From Hyphomicrobiales bacterium (GTDB taxonomy: Bacteria > Pseudomonadota > Alphaproteobacteria > Rhizobiales > Aestuariivirgaceae), in contig JAEUMI010000086.1 of NCBI GenBank assembly GCA_016792825.1, positions 1-33,296 on the forward strand: a DNA stretch of 33,296 nucleotides. Reading direction: 5' to 3'. Position 1 is the stretch's first letter, and each line of letters begins with the position of its first letter. Positions 25,266 to 33,097 of the stretch are shown piece after piece. The position numbers and the translations under genes are program-made. Under the pieces are notes generated by a model. It did no database searches. It was not told the DNA's origin and saw only the letters and a list, made by a program, of their open reading frames with translations.

Positions 25266-26254
25266 AGCAGGCCCGCTTCTTTCGCGTGAGCCCTGAGATT
25301 GACTTCGGGACGGGCGCCCACGTGGGAAATGACTTCGGCGGCGGCGAGACTGCCCAATTGCGCCGAGCGGGCATTGCCGAAGCCTTGCGTGTAACCAAAA
25401 AGAAAGCCTGCGGCGTAGAGGTCGCCCGCACCCGTCACATCCACCACCTTTGGAACGGCGATGGCCGGAACCACCAGGACATCGTCGCCATGGGCCACCA
25501 CGCTGCCTAGGGCCGAGCGTGTCACCACGGCGATTTCACAATCCTTGCGCAGCGCCTGCAACGCGCCGTCAAAATTCTGCGTCAGGTAGAGCGACTTGAT
25601 TTCGTTTTCATTGGCAAAGACGATGTCGATGTCCTTGCGGATCAGTTCGAGAAAGCTCTCGCGGTGGCGCTCAACGCAGAAGGAATCGGAGAGCGTGATT
25701 GAGGTGAGCCTGCCTGCTTTGCGCGCGATTTTCGCCGCCAGCTTGAAGGCCTCCTTGGCTTCCGGCCTGTCCCAGAGATAGCCTTCCATGTAGGTGACTT
25801 TGGCGGCGGAAACAGTGTTCTCATCAACGTCAGCAGTGGTGAGATGCACGCAGGCGCCGAGATAGGTATTCATGGTGCGCTCGCCCTCGGGCGTCACCAG
25901 GATGAAGGAGCGCGCCGTGGCCGGTCCATCGGTTGCGGGCTTCGATTCAAAGCGCACGCCCTGGGCCCGCATGTCGTGGGCATAGATGCCGCCGAGCTGA
26001 TCGGCTTTCACCTTGCCGAAATAGGCCGCCTTGCCGCCGAAGGAAGCCACACCCGCCGCGGTGTTTCCGGCCGAGCCGCCGGAGATTTCGATGGCCGGCC
26101 CCATGCTGGCATAGAGCGCCTCGGCGCGGGCCTCATCGATGAGGTTCATCGAGCCCTTGACCAGGCCGTTCTTCTGCACGAAGGCGTCATCGACCTTGGC
26201 AATCACATCGACAATCGCGTTGCCAATTGTCAGAACATCAATTTCAGCCTGCAC
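25262..26254 (-). CDS. Adenosine kinase-like PfkB-family sugar kinase
   Basis: The 330-aa ribokinase/PfkB-family protein has the N-terminal IDVLTIGNAIVDVIAKVDD, GGSAGNTAAGVASFGGKAAYFGKV (two Gly-rich parts), TLSDSFCVERHRE, and the catalytic signature DVTGAGDLYAAGFLFGYTQG with the base in GAGD. Close Rhizobiales relatives are annotated adenosine kinase. Sugar or nucleoside specificity cannot be proven here; a fructokinase role for the frc system is possible but it lies 7 kb away. The GTG at 26254 is preferred: GGGAGA lies nine bases upstream and it gives the family length; the frame is open further upstream but with atypical residues. Confidence 0.88.
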   Translation of the reverse strand: MQAEIDVLTIGNAIVDVIAKVDDAFVQKNGLVKGSMNLIDEARAEALYASMGPAIEISGGSAGNTAAGVASFGGKAAYFGKVKADQLGGIYAHDMRAQGVRFESKPATDGPATARSFILVTPEGERTMNTYLGACVHLTTADVDENTVSAAKVTYMEGYLWDRPEAKEAFKLAAKIARKAGRLTSITLSDSFCVERHRESFLELIRKDIDIVFANENEIKSLYLTQNFDGALQALRKDCEIAVVTRSALGSVVAHGDDVLVVPAIAVPKVVDVTGAGDLYAAGFLFGYTQGFGNARSAQLGSLAAAEVISHVGARPEVNLRAHAKEAGLL

Positions 26255-26335
26255 GATACAAAATCTCCCGAATTCAGCACAGGCCGTAGCGGAAGCCACT
26301 TGCGGAGGCAAGCCCGAAGCCCTACCTACGCGCCC

Positions 26336-26998
26336 ATGATTACAGCCGCTTTCAAAGCCCTGGGCGACCTCATGTCACGGGACTTCCGCGCCATCCTGTT
26401 CAGGGCCGTCGGCATGACACTGGGACTCTTTATCGCCATCCTGATTGGCGTGGAGGTTCTTCTATCCTACCTTTTGTCCCTGCCCTGGCCCTGGGCCGAA
26501 ACCCTCGCAGGCATCGGCACATTTCTGGTTCTGCTCGTGGCCTTCTTCTTCATGATGGCGCCGGTCACCGCGATCTTCGCCGGCCTCTATCTCGATGATG
26601 TCGCCGGCCGGGTGGAAGCCAAGCATTATGGCCGGGATCCGAAGGGCACGCCGCTTTCAGGGTTCCGCGCGTTGCAGACTTCGTTGCAGTTTGCCCTCGT
26701 CATTCTTCTGGTGAACATCGCGGTGCTGCCGCTGGTCTTCACCGGCATCGGCGCATTGGCCCTCATCATTGCCAATGCTTATCTCCTGTCGCGGGAATTT
26801 TTCGAGATGATTGCCATGCGGCACATGACCGTCGACGAGGCGCGCCAGCTTCGCAAGATCAACACGCCGCGGATTCTTGCGGCGGGATTTGCGCCCGCCA
26901 TCCTGTCGGTCATTCCAGTTGTAAATCTGGTGGTGCCGCTGTTCGCCACCTCCTACTTCACCCACATTTTCAAACAGGTGCGGGCGTCTTCTCCCTGA
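26336..26998 (+). CDS. EI24/CysZ-like integral membrane protein
   Basis: The 220-aa inner-membrane protein is of the EI24 (CysZ-like) family, with four or more hydrophobic helices: about 27-50, 55-85, 112-145 and 187-205. In E. coli CysZ takes up sulfate; the alphaproteobacterial members are mostly untested. The conserved helix-loop NAYLLSREFFEMIAMRHM is visible. The ATG at 26336 is chosen although the frame is open for 160 codons upstream; that part is antisense to the kinase gene and has no membrane-protein character. The C-terminus overlaps the convergent nth by 29 bases. Confidence 0.87.
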   Translation: MITAAFKALGDLMSRDFRAILFRAVGMTLGLFIAILIGVEVLLSYLLSLPWPWAETLAGIGTFLVLLVAFFFMMAPVTAIFAGLYLDDVAGRVEAKHYGRDPKGTPLSGFRALQTSLQFALVILLVNIAVLPLVFTGIGALALIIANAYLLSREFFEMIAMRHMTVDEARQLRKINTPRILAAGFAPAILSVIPVVNLVVPLFATSYFTHIFKQVRASSP

Positions 26999-27629
26999 AC
27001 TGGCATATGTCAGCCATATGGCAGCGCCAGCATTCGGGCCTGCGCGCCTTGCAGACGTAGCGGCCATGGAGGATCAGCCAGTGATGGGCATGGCGCAGAT
27101 ATTTTTCGGGAATGGCCTTCAGCAGCCCTTTTTCCACGTCATAGGGTGATTTCCCCGGGGCCAGCCCGGTGCGGTTGCCCAGGCGGAAGAGATGGGTATC
27201 AACGGCGATGGTGGGTTCTCCAAAGACGATGTTCAAAACCACATTGGCTGTCTTGCGCCCCACGCCGGGAAGAGCCTCCAAAGCTTCGCGTTCGCCGGGG
27301 ACTTTGCCGCCATGCTTTTCCACCAGAATTTTTGAGAGGGCAATGACGTTCCTGGCCTTGGCGCGGTAGAGGCCGATAGACTTGATGTAATCGCGCAAAC
27401 CCTCTTCGCCCAACGCCAGCATTTTTTCCGGGGTATCGACGGCTTTGAAAAGTGCAGATGTGGCGCGGTTGACGCCCATATCAGTGGCTTGCGCCGAGAG
27501 CACCACCGCCACCAGAAAGGTAAATTCATTGACGGAATTGAGTTCGCCCTTTGGCTCCGGTTCAATGTCGTGGAAGCGCCGGAAAATCTCCTCGATTTCC
27601 GGAGGCTTCAAGCGCCTTGCCTTTGCCAT
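26970..27629 (-). CDS. nth: Endonuclease III (DNA glycosylase/AP lyase)
   Basis: Nth removes oxidised pyrimidines and cleaves the abasic strand. The 219-aa protein shows the helix-hairpin-helix LPGVGRKTANVVLN with catalytic Lys (K126), the catalytic Asp in AVDTHLFRL (D144) and a complete C-X6-C-X2-C-X5-C 4Fe-4S loop (C193, C200, C203, C209). The ATG at 27629 has AGGGA five bases upstream; a TTG five codons earlier is also open. It is divergent from the DUF2244 gene 40 bases away. Confidence 0.96.
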   Translation of the reverse strand: MAKARRLKPPEIEEIFRRFHDIEPEPKGELNSVNEFTFLVAVVLSAQATDMGVNRATSALFKAVDTPEKMLALGEEGLRDYIKSIGLYRAKARNVIALSKILVEKHGGKVPGEREALEALPGVGRKTANVVLNIVFGEPTIAVDTHLFRLGNRTGLAPGKSPYDVEKGLLKAIPEKYLRHAHHWLILHGRYVCKARRPECWRCHMADICQFREKTPAPV

Positions 27630-27669
27630 GAAATCCCTGCTCAAATGATGCGTTTGACAAGGTCATAGC

Positions 27670-28146
27670 ATGGACGACACAAAGCCGAAAACCTGGCGGG
27701 CCATCCTCACGCCGCACCGCTCCCTGTCGCGCAAGGGTTTCATTGTCCTCATGTTGGTCATCGCCGGGTTCAATTTCACCCTTGGCATGGTCTTTTATCT
27801 CATCGGGGCCTGGCCGGTTCTGGGCTTCATGGGGCTCGATGTGGCGCTGATCTGGTGTGCCTTCCGGGCCAATTTCGCCGATGCAAGGCGGGCCGAGCAT
27901 ATTGAAATCACCGCCGATGAACTGGTGCTTCGGCGCCTTGCCGAAGACATGCCGGCCCAGGAGCAGCGCTTTGCCAGGCGCTGGGTACGGGTTGAACTGG
28001 CAGAAGACCCGGAGCGGGAACTGGTTGGCCCGCTCTATTTGCGCTTTGGCGGCAAACGCACGGAAATCGCCAGTTTCCTGGGGGCGAAGGAGCGGCTTTC
28101 CTTCGCCAACGCACTGAAAGCGGCGCTGATAAATCCTCATTTCTGA
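27670..28146 (+). CDS. DUF2244 family membrane protein
   Basis: The 158-aa protein matches the DUF2244 layout: a short cytoplasmic start ILTPHRSLSRKGF, two close transmembrane helices (about 24-45 and 49-66), then a soluble domain with ELVLRRLAEDM and RRWVRVELAED. The function of the family is unknown. It is commonly found beside nth in alphaproteobacteria, as here. A short gap separates it from the Ada-like gene on the same strand. Confidence 0.85.
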   Translation: MDDTKPKTWRAILTPHRSLSRKGFIVLMLVIAGFNFTLGMVFYLIGAWPVLGFMGLDVALIWCAFRANFADARRAEHIEITADELVLRRLAEDMPAQEQRFARRWVRVELAEDPERELVGPLYLRFGGKRTEIASFLGAKERLSFANALKAALINPHF

Positions 28147-28193
28147 GCAAGAATCGGGTGGTTCCCGGCCCCTGGCGGCCCTAGGTTTGGAGC

Positions 28194-29039
28194 ATGGAAA
28201 AGCAAACGAACGATTACGATCTGGTCAAACACACGCTGGCTTTCATTTCCGAGAACTGGCGCGAGCAACCCTCGCTTGAAACCCTGGCGGACCAGGCAGG
28301 GCTCAGCCCCACACACCTGCAGCGCCTGTTCACGCGCTGGGCGGGCCTCAGCCCCAAGGCCTTCCTGCAGGCGGTCACCCTTGACCATGCCCGCGGGCTG
28401 CTCAGGGATTCGGCCTCCATTCTGGACGCATCCTATGAGCTCGGGCTTTCAGGACCAGGGCGCCTGCATGATCTCTTTGTGACCCATGAGGGCATGTCAC
28501 CCGGCATCTACAAGGCCCATGGCCGCGGCCTCAGCATCCGTTACGGCTTTCATGACTGCCCCTTCGGCCGGGCGCTGATCCTGATCACCAGCGAAGGCCT
28601 CGCGGGCCTTGCCTTTGCCGACCATGGCAAGGAGAAATCCGCCTTGGCCGACATGACGTCGCGCTGGCCGGAAGCCGCTTACGTGGAAGACCAGCAGGCG
28701 ACCGCTTCCTATGCCAGGCGCATTTTTGAAGCGGAGCGCTGGCAGCCAGACCAGCCCTTAAAGATTGTCTTCATCGGCACGGATTTCGAAATCCGGGTGT
28801 GGGAAACAATCCTGCGCATTCCCTTCGGCAAGGCGTCCACCTATTCGGATATCGCCTGCCACATCGGCAAACCAAAAGCGGCACGAGCCGTCGGAACTGC
28901 GGTCGGCAAGAATCCCATTTCCTTCGTGGTGCCGTGCCACCGGGTTCTGGAAAAATCCGGCGGGCTCGGCGGCTATCATTGGGGCCTCACCCGCAAGCGC
29001 GCCATCCTGGGTTGGGAAGCCGGAGCCATGGCGGCGTAG
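28194..29039 (+). CDS. Ada-like methylated-DNA--protein-cysteine methyltransferase with AraC-type HTH
   Basis: The 281-aa protein has an N-terminal AraC-type HTH (about 10-108, including LADQAGLSPTHLQRLFTRW and GLSPKAFLQA), then a methyltransferase N-domain and the catalytic ATase domain with PCHRV (acceptor C248), GKASTYSDIA and RAVGTAVGKNP. It transfers methyl groups from O6-methylguanine to its own cysteine and does not turn over. It lacks the N-terminal Ada zinc domain that senses methylphosphotriesters, so an E. coli-like switch from repair to activation is not expected through that cysteine. Whether the HTH still regulates is open. Its stop abuts that of the convergent GNAT gene. Confidence 0.93.
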   Translation: MEKQTNDYDLVKHTLAFISENWREQPSLETLADQAGLSPTHLQRLFTRWAGLSPKAFLQAVTLDHARGLLRDSASILDASYELGLSGPGRLHDLFVTHEGMSPGIYKAHGRGLSIRYGFHDCPFGRALILITSEGLAGLAFADHGKEKSALADMTSRWPEAAYVEDQQATASYARRIFEAERWQPDQPLKIVFIGTDFEIRVWETILRIPFGKASTYSDIACHIGKPKAARAVGTAVGKNPISFVVPCHRVLEKSGGLGGYHWGLTRKRAILGWEAGAMAA

Positions 29040-29549
29040 TTACAGCTCTTTGTAAAACAGGGCCGTGCCGTCCAGCTTGCCCTTGGCATAGGCGTAGTTT
29101 GGGATGTAGCCGGCACAGGTAAAGCCCAACTGCCGGTAAAAAGTTTCTGCCGGGCTTTGGGCCACGGTATCGAAAGTAATCAGTTTAAATCCTGAGGCCT
29201 TCGCCTTTGCTTCCAGCGCCTGCATGAGCAGGGTGGCAAGCCCACGCCTGCGAAAATCACGGTGCACCAGGAGCTTGGCCACTTCGCAGCGGTGGGGCTG
29301 GTTGGGCGGCCAGACCTTTTGCAGCATAACGGTGCCGCCGATCACGCCGGTTTCATCGGCGACGAAGACCGTTGTCTGGCCGGAAGCCACGTCCGCCTTC
29401 TGCTTCATCCAGTAAGCTTCCGCCACATCCTGCGGCAAGGGATGCATGAAAGTGACACCGGCGCCGGAATCCACCGCATCGACCAGGATTTCTGCCAGCC
29501 TCGGCACGGCGGCGTCATAGTCCGAACTTGTCAGTTCGCGGATGATCAT
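29040..29549 (-). CDS. GNAT-family N-acetyltransferase
   Basis: The 169-aa protein has the Gcn5-related acetyltransferase fold: N-terminal [17 protein letters not shown], the acetyl-CoA loop [19 protein letters not shown], and the C-terminal [17 protein letters not shown]. The substrate is unknown. The start overlaps the gpmA stop as ATGA, making it the last gene of dapB-gpmA-GNAT. Confidence 0.85.
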   Translation of the reverse strand: MIIRELTSSDYDAAVPRLAEILVDAVDSGAGVTFMHPLPQDVAEAYWMKQKADVASGQTTVFVADETGVIGGTVMLQKVWPPNQPHRCEVAKLLVHRDFRRRGLATLLMQALEAKAKASGFKLITFDTVAQSPAETFYRQLGFTCAGYIPNYAYAKGKLDGTALFYKEL

Positions 29550-30169
29550 GCAGACAGTGTTTCCACCGAAATGGGCCGCGAGTCAGCGCCGATCCTGTAG
29601 CAAACCGGAACGCCGGTCTCCAATTCGCGCTTGAGGATCTGCTCCGGCGTCAGGCCCTCAAGGGCCATGATGAGGGCGCGGAGCGAATTGCCATGGGCCG
29701 AGACGAGCACGCGCTTGCCGGAAAGCACCAGCGGCTGGATATGGATCATGTAATAGGGAAGGGCGCGGGCCAGCGTGTCCTTCAGGCTTTCGCCGCCGGG
29801 CGGCGGCACATCGTATGAGCGGCGCCAAATCAGCACTTGCTCCTCGCCCCATCTCTTGCGGGCGTCGTCCTTGTTGAGGCCGGTGAGTTCGCCATAGTCG
29901 CGTTCATTGAGTGCCTGGTCGCGGGTTTCCGGCAGGCCGGTCTGGCCCAGTTCCTCCAGCATGATTTTCAGGGTGTGCTGGGCCCGGGTGAGCACGCTGG
30001 TGAAACACACGTCAAAGGCATAGCCCTTGGCCTTCAGCCGCTTTCCCGCCGCATGCGCTTCCCTGACGCCCTGCTCCGAGAGATCGGGATCCTTCCAGCC
30101 GGTGAACCAGTTCTTTAAATTCCATTCGCTTTGGCCGTGACGCACCAGCACGAGGGTTCTGCTCATCAT
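29546..30169 (-). CDS. gpmA: 2,3-bisphosphoglycerate-dependent phosphoglycerate mutase
   Basis: This enzyme interconverts 3- and 2-phosphoglycerate. The 207-aa protein carries the phospho-histidine motif [38 protein letters not shown] and the second catalytic His in [11 protein letters not shown]. It is the short alphaproteobacterial form (E. coli 250 aa). Two ATGs, 30169 and 30166, are possible; the first overlaps the dapB stop as ATGA. Confidence 0.95.
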   Translation of the reverse strand: MMSRTLVLVRHGQSEWNLKNWFTGWKDPDLSEQGVREAHAAGKRLKAKGYAFDVCFTSVLTRAQHTLKIMLEELGQTGLPETRDQALNERDYGELTGLNKDDARKRWGEEQVLIWRRSYDVPPPGGESLKDTLARALPYYMIHIQPLVLSGKRVLVSAHGNSLRALIMALEGLTPEQILKRELETGVPVCYRIGADSRPISVETLSA

Positions 30170-30954
30170 TCCAATCCTAAAACATCGGTCATTGAATAGA
30201 GGCCGGGCTTCTGGCCTTTCGCCCAGAGGGCCGCCTTGACCGCGCCATGGGCGAAGATATCGCGGCTCTCGGCCTTGTGGGAAAATTCGATGCGCTCGGA
30301 ATTGCCGGCGAAAATCACGGTGTGATCACCAACGACGGAACCGCCGCGCAGGGCCGCAAAGCCGATGTCGCCTGCGGGCCTTGCCCCTGTGTGTCCATCG
30401 CGCGAACGCAGGGACCTTTTGGCCAAATCAATCTTGCGGCCTTCGGCAGCGGCCTTGCCCAGAAGAAGAGCCGTGCCGGAGGGCGCATCGATCTTGTGGC
30501 GGTGGTGCATTTCCAGCACCTCGATGTCGAATTCCTCGCCCAGCGCCTGGGCTGCCTTGCGCACGAGGGAGGCGAGGATGTTCACGCCGAGACTCATGTT
30601 GCCCGACTTCACGATGCGCGCCGATTTTCCGGCGGCACGGATTTTTTCATCGCCCGCCGCATCAATGCCTGTCGTGCCGATGACATGGACGATGCCGGCC
30701 TTCGCCGAAAACTCCACCAGCGAAAGCGTTGCCGCCGGCAGGGTGAAATCAATGATGCCGTCGATTTTCCTGAACAACGCGGCGGGATCATCGGAAATTG
30801 TCATGCCAGTCAAGCCCATCGCGCTGCCCACCAGCGCCGAGCCCTTGGGCTCAAGCCCGCCCGCCACGCTGCAGCCCGGGGTTTCATCGATGATGCGGGC
30901 CAGCACCCGCCCCATGCGCCCGCCAGCGCCCGCTATTGCCAGTTTCATCGTCAT
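30166..30954 (-). CDS. dapB: 4-hydroxy-tetrahydrodipicolinate reductase
   Basis: DapB reduces hydroxytetrahydrodipicolinate in the lysine/diaminopimelate pathway using NAD(P)H. In the 262-aa protein the dinucleotide-binding [13 protein letters not shown] is at the N-terminus, VIGTTGID and NMSLGVN follow, and the substrate/catalytic motif [16 protein letters not shown] has the paired His and Lys. An ATG at 30948 is a near-equal alternative start. It heads the dapB-gpmA-GNAT unit; the gene order dapB-gpmA is common in Rhizobiales. Confidence 0.96.
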   Translation of the reverse strand: MTMKLAIAGAGGRMGRVLARIIDETPGCSVAGGLEPKGSALVGSAMGLTGMTISDDPAALFRKIDGIIDFTLPAATLSLVEFSAKAGIVHVIGTTGIDAAGDEKIRAAGKSARIVKSGNMSLGVNILASLVRKAAQALGEEFDIEVLEMHHRHKIDAPSGTALLLGKAAAEGRKIDLAKRSLRSRDGHTGARPAGDIGFAALRGGSVVGDHTVIFAGNSERIEFSHKAESRDIFAHGAVKAALWAKGQKPGLYSMTDVLGLE

Positions 30955-31032
30955 AAGGATGTGTTTAGCAACGGGATTGCGGTGAGAACAAGTGCCTCAA
31001 TTGCGCCATAGGATTTTCCCAGATTTGCCGAG
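30955..31032. promoter_or_regulatory. Divergent gap between dapB and the DUF3750-type gene
   Basis: This 78-bp gap must hold the promoter for dapB-gpmA-GNAT. I see no palindrome or convincing -35/-10 pair in it. Confidence 0.3.
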
Positions 31033-31959
31033 GTGCGGCGCGCTTTCAAAGTCCTGGTCTGGTTTGTCGTGCTGACGATGGTTGTGCCATCGGCTTTGGG
31101 TGCGGCCATTGGCTATGCCAAGGGCTGGCCCGCCTCTTGGCGCCAGGCCAGCTGGGCCTCGTCGGGGACCTTGCCTGACGCCGCAACAACAAACACCGCG
31201 AAGGTTATGGTCCTGTCGAGCCGGACGGGGCGATGGAAGGGCATCTTCGCCGAGCACATGTCGATCGTCATGAAGCTGGCAGGGGATACTTCGTGGACGC
31301 GATATGATGTGGTGGGCTGGGGCATGCCGGTGCGCGAGAACGCCTATCCGGCGGACGCCTTTTGGTACGGCAACAGCCCCCGGGTGATTCATGAGCTTGA
31401 AGGCGAGGCGGCGGAGCGGCTCATTCCGGCGATCAGGGCCAGCATCCGGAAATATCCCTACAGCGCTTCAGGAAGTTATCTTATCTGGCCGGGACCGAAT
31501 TCGAATACTTTCGTGTCCTGGGTCGTGCGCCATACGGATGGCTTTGCGGCCGAGCTTTCGCCGGTTGCGGTGGGCAAGGATTATCTGGGTCCCGGATTGC
31601 AGTTCGCCCGGGCACCGAGCGAAACGGGGTATACGGTTTCGCTCAACGGATATGTGGGGGCCACGCTGGCCTACGCAGAAGGGTTCGAACTCCACATTGC
31701 CGGCGGCACCATCGGCATTGATCCCGATGACCTCGCGATCAAGCTGCCGGCGTTTGGAAAACTCAGTGTGTGGGATTTGGTTGAACTCTCTCCTTTTCAT
31801 CACGACCGGACTGGATCCGGTCATCTTCTCCGCACCCGCCATAAGAAGATGCCCGCGTCGAACGCGGGCATGATGAGAAGTGAGTCGCGCCTCAATATGA
31901 AAAATACAATTCCTAGGTATCGTTCTTTTCCGCATCAATCACTGTGTAAGTCGTTTTGA
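31033..31959 (+). CDS. DUF3750-type protein with an atypical C-terminal extension
   Basis: The frame gives 308 aa. Residues 1 to about 254 look like the DUF3750 family: an N-terminal hydrophobic segment (about 7-28), TRYDVVGWGMPVRENAYPAD, FWYGNSPRVIHELEG, and SYLIWPGPNSNTFVSWVVR. The function of the family is unknown; a membrane-anchored or exported protein is likely. From about residue 255 the frame runs through a palindromic repeat and into AT-rich DNA, adding about 54 residues that match nothing in the family, and the end overlaps a convergent frame by 47 bases. The original stop was probably lost when the repeat entered. The GTG at 31033 has no clear Shine-Dalgarno sequence. Confidence 0.75.
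   Translation: MRRAFKVLVWFVVLTMVVPSALGAAIGYAKGWPASWRQASWASSGTLPDAATTNTAKVMVLSSRTGRWKGIFAEHMSIVMKLAGDTSWTRYDVVGWGMPVRENAYPADAFWYGNSPRVIHELEGEAAERLIPAIRASIRKYPYSASGSYLIWPGPNSNTFVSWVVRHTDGFAAELSPVAVGKDYLGPGLQFARAPSETGYTVSLNGYVGATLAYAEGFELHIAGGTIGIDPDDLAIKLPAFGKLSVWDLVELSPFHHDRTGSGHLLRTRHKKMPASNAGMMRSESRLNMKNTIPRYRSFPHQSLCKSF
31798..31871. repeat. Compound palindromic repeat at the edge of the low-GC patch
   Basis: Three inverted repeats lie in 74 bases: GACCGGA-CTGGA-TCCGGTC (31804-31822); CATCTTCT (31822-31829) with AGAAGATG (31844-31851); and ATGCCCGCG-TCGAA-CGCGGGCAT (31849-31871). The pattern resembles dispersed extragenic palindromes of alphaproteobacteria, here sitting inside the DUF3750-type frame. 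Base composition falls sharply just after it. Confidence 0.7.
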
Positions 31960-32401
31960 GCGATGAGGTCCGTTCGCTCTTCCTCGCAAGTTCGCTATAC
32001 AAAGTGTGAGCAAAGAGTGCGCCCGAACTAAGAACAATCCAAAGTGGAACTCCAACGGCTCCGCCCAATGCCGCAATCCCTGCTGTTTGACCACCAAATA
32101 AGGCAATTCCTACTGCTGCACCTGTGAGACCAAAGCGTGTTGAAGTACTGCGATTGTCCCAACCATATCGCTTCATCTCTCTAGACATTAACTTAATCAT
32201 CGGCCACAAAACTTTATTAGTGATAGTGATGCTCAATGCTTTTTTTGCTTTCGCCAATCTTGAAATATTTTCGCTGCGAATATCGAGCAACCCTCGAACC
32301 CAACCTTTCAATGCCTCACGTTCTGTAATTGTTGCTGATTCGGCAATGCGTATAGCTATTTGCTGTTGAGAAGAAACTTCATTGTTCACGACAGGCTCCA
32401 A
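31913..32401 (-). CDS. Small hydrophobic protein of unknown function
   Basis: The 162-aa product is not recognised. Residues about 1-85 are polar and probably helical (many Lys, Arg and Glu). Residues about 91-135 are a glycine-rich hydrophobic stretch, GAAVGIALFGGQTAGIAALGG and following, long enough for two membrane-spanning helices. The tail is polar. Base composition is much more AT-rich than the neighbours, which points to recent acquisition. The first ATG at 32401 is used; AGCCTGTC precedes it, with no clear Shine-Dalgarno sequence. It overlaps the end of the DUF3750-type frame and follows the nuclease gene by 84 bases on the same strand. It could be an immunity or partner protein, or unrelated; the sequence does not decide. 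Confidence 0.6.
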   Translation of the reverse strand: MEPVVNNEVSSQQQIAIRIAESATITEREALKGWVRGLLDIRSENISRLAKAKKALSITITNKVLWPMIKLMSREMKRYGWDNRSTSTRFGLTGAAVGIALFGGQTAGIAALGGAVGVPLWIVLSSGALFAHTLYSELARKSERTSSLKTTYTVIDAEKNDT

Positions 32402-32470
32402 TTGATAGGCAAAAGATTGTTGTGTTGACTACCATAGGCAGATTTGGAAGAAATCAAACCCCCCTTAACA

Positions 32471-32484
32471 ATCACGATGTCGGC
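32471..32484. repeat. Direct repeat copy A of the DUF1330 3' end
   Basis: ATCACGATGTCGGC is identical to bases 33114-33127 and in the same orientation. On the minus strand, similarity continues for about a dozen bases past the core, and the translated remnant reads ADIVIVKGG against ADIVIVEGV of the DUF1330 gene, in the same codon phase. Confidence 0.6.
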
Positions 32485-32485
32485 G

Positions 32486-33001
32486 CTAGAGACACCAAGA
32501 TCGCCGACCTCCCGCGTACCGGCGTGCCAGACCTTCATCGATAAGAAATTCCCCCAATGAAAGCCCATTACGCATGAGACGGCGAAGTTTGCGGCCATAC
32601 CGGTCCTCGTCGTCGCCACCCGTGGATACAATCTTGAATGGCCCCTCATTTACCAACTCAAGCATACGGGATTTTGCACGCAAACCGCGTTTTAATTCCT
32701 GCTCGCATTTGTAATCATGAATTTCAGGTGTATCGACGTCTACTACCCGGATTTTGATTCCGGCAAAGCGGATTGTGTCGCCGTCCACCACGCAATTTCG
32801 CTGGGAGAGCCCGCCGCAAAATGTGAAATTTTGATCGGCTGTGACCGTGGACTGGTCCATTGGAGAGTTCACCGACAGTATGCCGCCAAAATCACGGTCG
32901 TAATAGAAAATGGTGCCCACCAACGCTATCCATACCGGTATAGAGAGGTAAAGCGTCCGCTGCTTTTTAGGGCGATAATTGAACCGTGATACATGCGCCA
33001 T
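32486..33001 (-). CDS. Membrane-anchored thermonuclease (SNase)-family protein
   Basis: The 171-aa protein has one N-terminal membrane segment (about 17-34), a short linker with two cysteines (C62, C70; possible disulfide), then a staphylococcal-nuclease-like domain (about 69-170). Every catalytic position of the family can be matched: D75 in VDGDTI, R85, D90-T91 and E93 in RVVDVDTPE, and R137 in DRYGR. The C-terminus RRYAGGRRSWC is typical. It is expected to cut DNA or RNA, dependent on calcium, on the periplasmic face (inference from the anchor). ATG at 33001; a TTG four codons earlier is open. Low GC compared with the core genes around it. Confidence 0.85.
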   Translation of the reverse strand: MAHVSRFNYRPKKQRTLYLSIPVWIALVGTIFYYDRDFGGILSVNSPMDQSTVTADQNFTFCGGLSQRNCVVDGDTIRFAGIKIRVVDVDTPEIHDYKCEQELKRGLRAKSRMLELVNEGPFKIVSTGGDDEDRYGRKLRRLMRNGLSLGEFLIDEGLARRYAGGRRSWCL

Positions 33002-33097
33002 GACTGAGCGCAAAAATACTGCTCAGGCCATCAATGACCGCATAACCCGATTTCTAAAATTTTAGCTATCCTGTCGATTGTGAATTTTGGGAAAGCG
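33002..33097. other. AT-rich gap between the nuclease gene and DUF1330
   Basis: This stretch of about 96 bases lies upstream of the nuclease gene and directly after the DUF1330 stop. It must contain the nuclease promoter if there is one. No palindrome with a T-tract or clear promoter was identified. Confidence 0.4.

Noticed and set aside
25844..26335. 160-codon upstream extension of the EI24 gene
   Set aside because: Antisense to the kinase gene and lacking hydrophobic segments; the ATG at 26336 gives the normal family protein.
28147..28193. Possible terminator hairpin after the DUF2244 gene
   Set aside because: The GGCC-rich stretch gives only weak, poorly spaced pairing and has no T-tract.
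32386..32649. 87-codon minus-strand frame overlapping the nuclease 3' end
   Set aside because: Mostly a shifted frame of the nuclease gene; only its ADIVIVKGG piece is meaningful, as a remnant of a DUF1330 3' end, and it is reported as a repeat.
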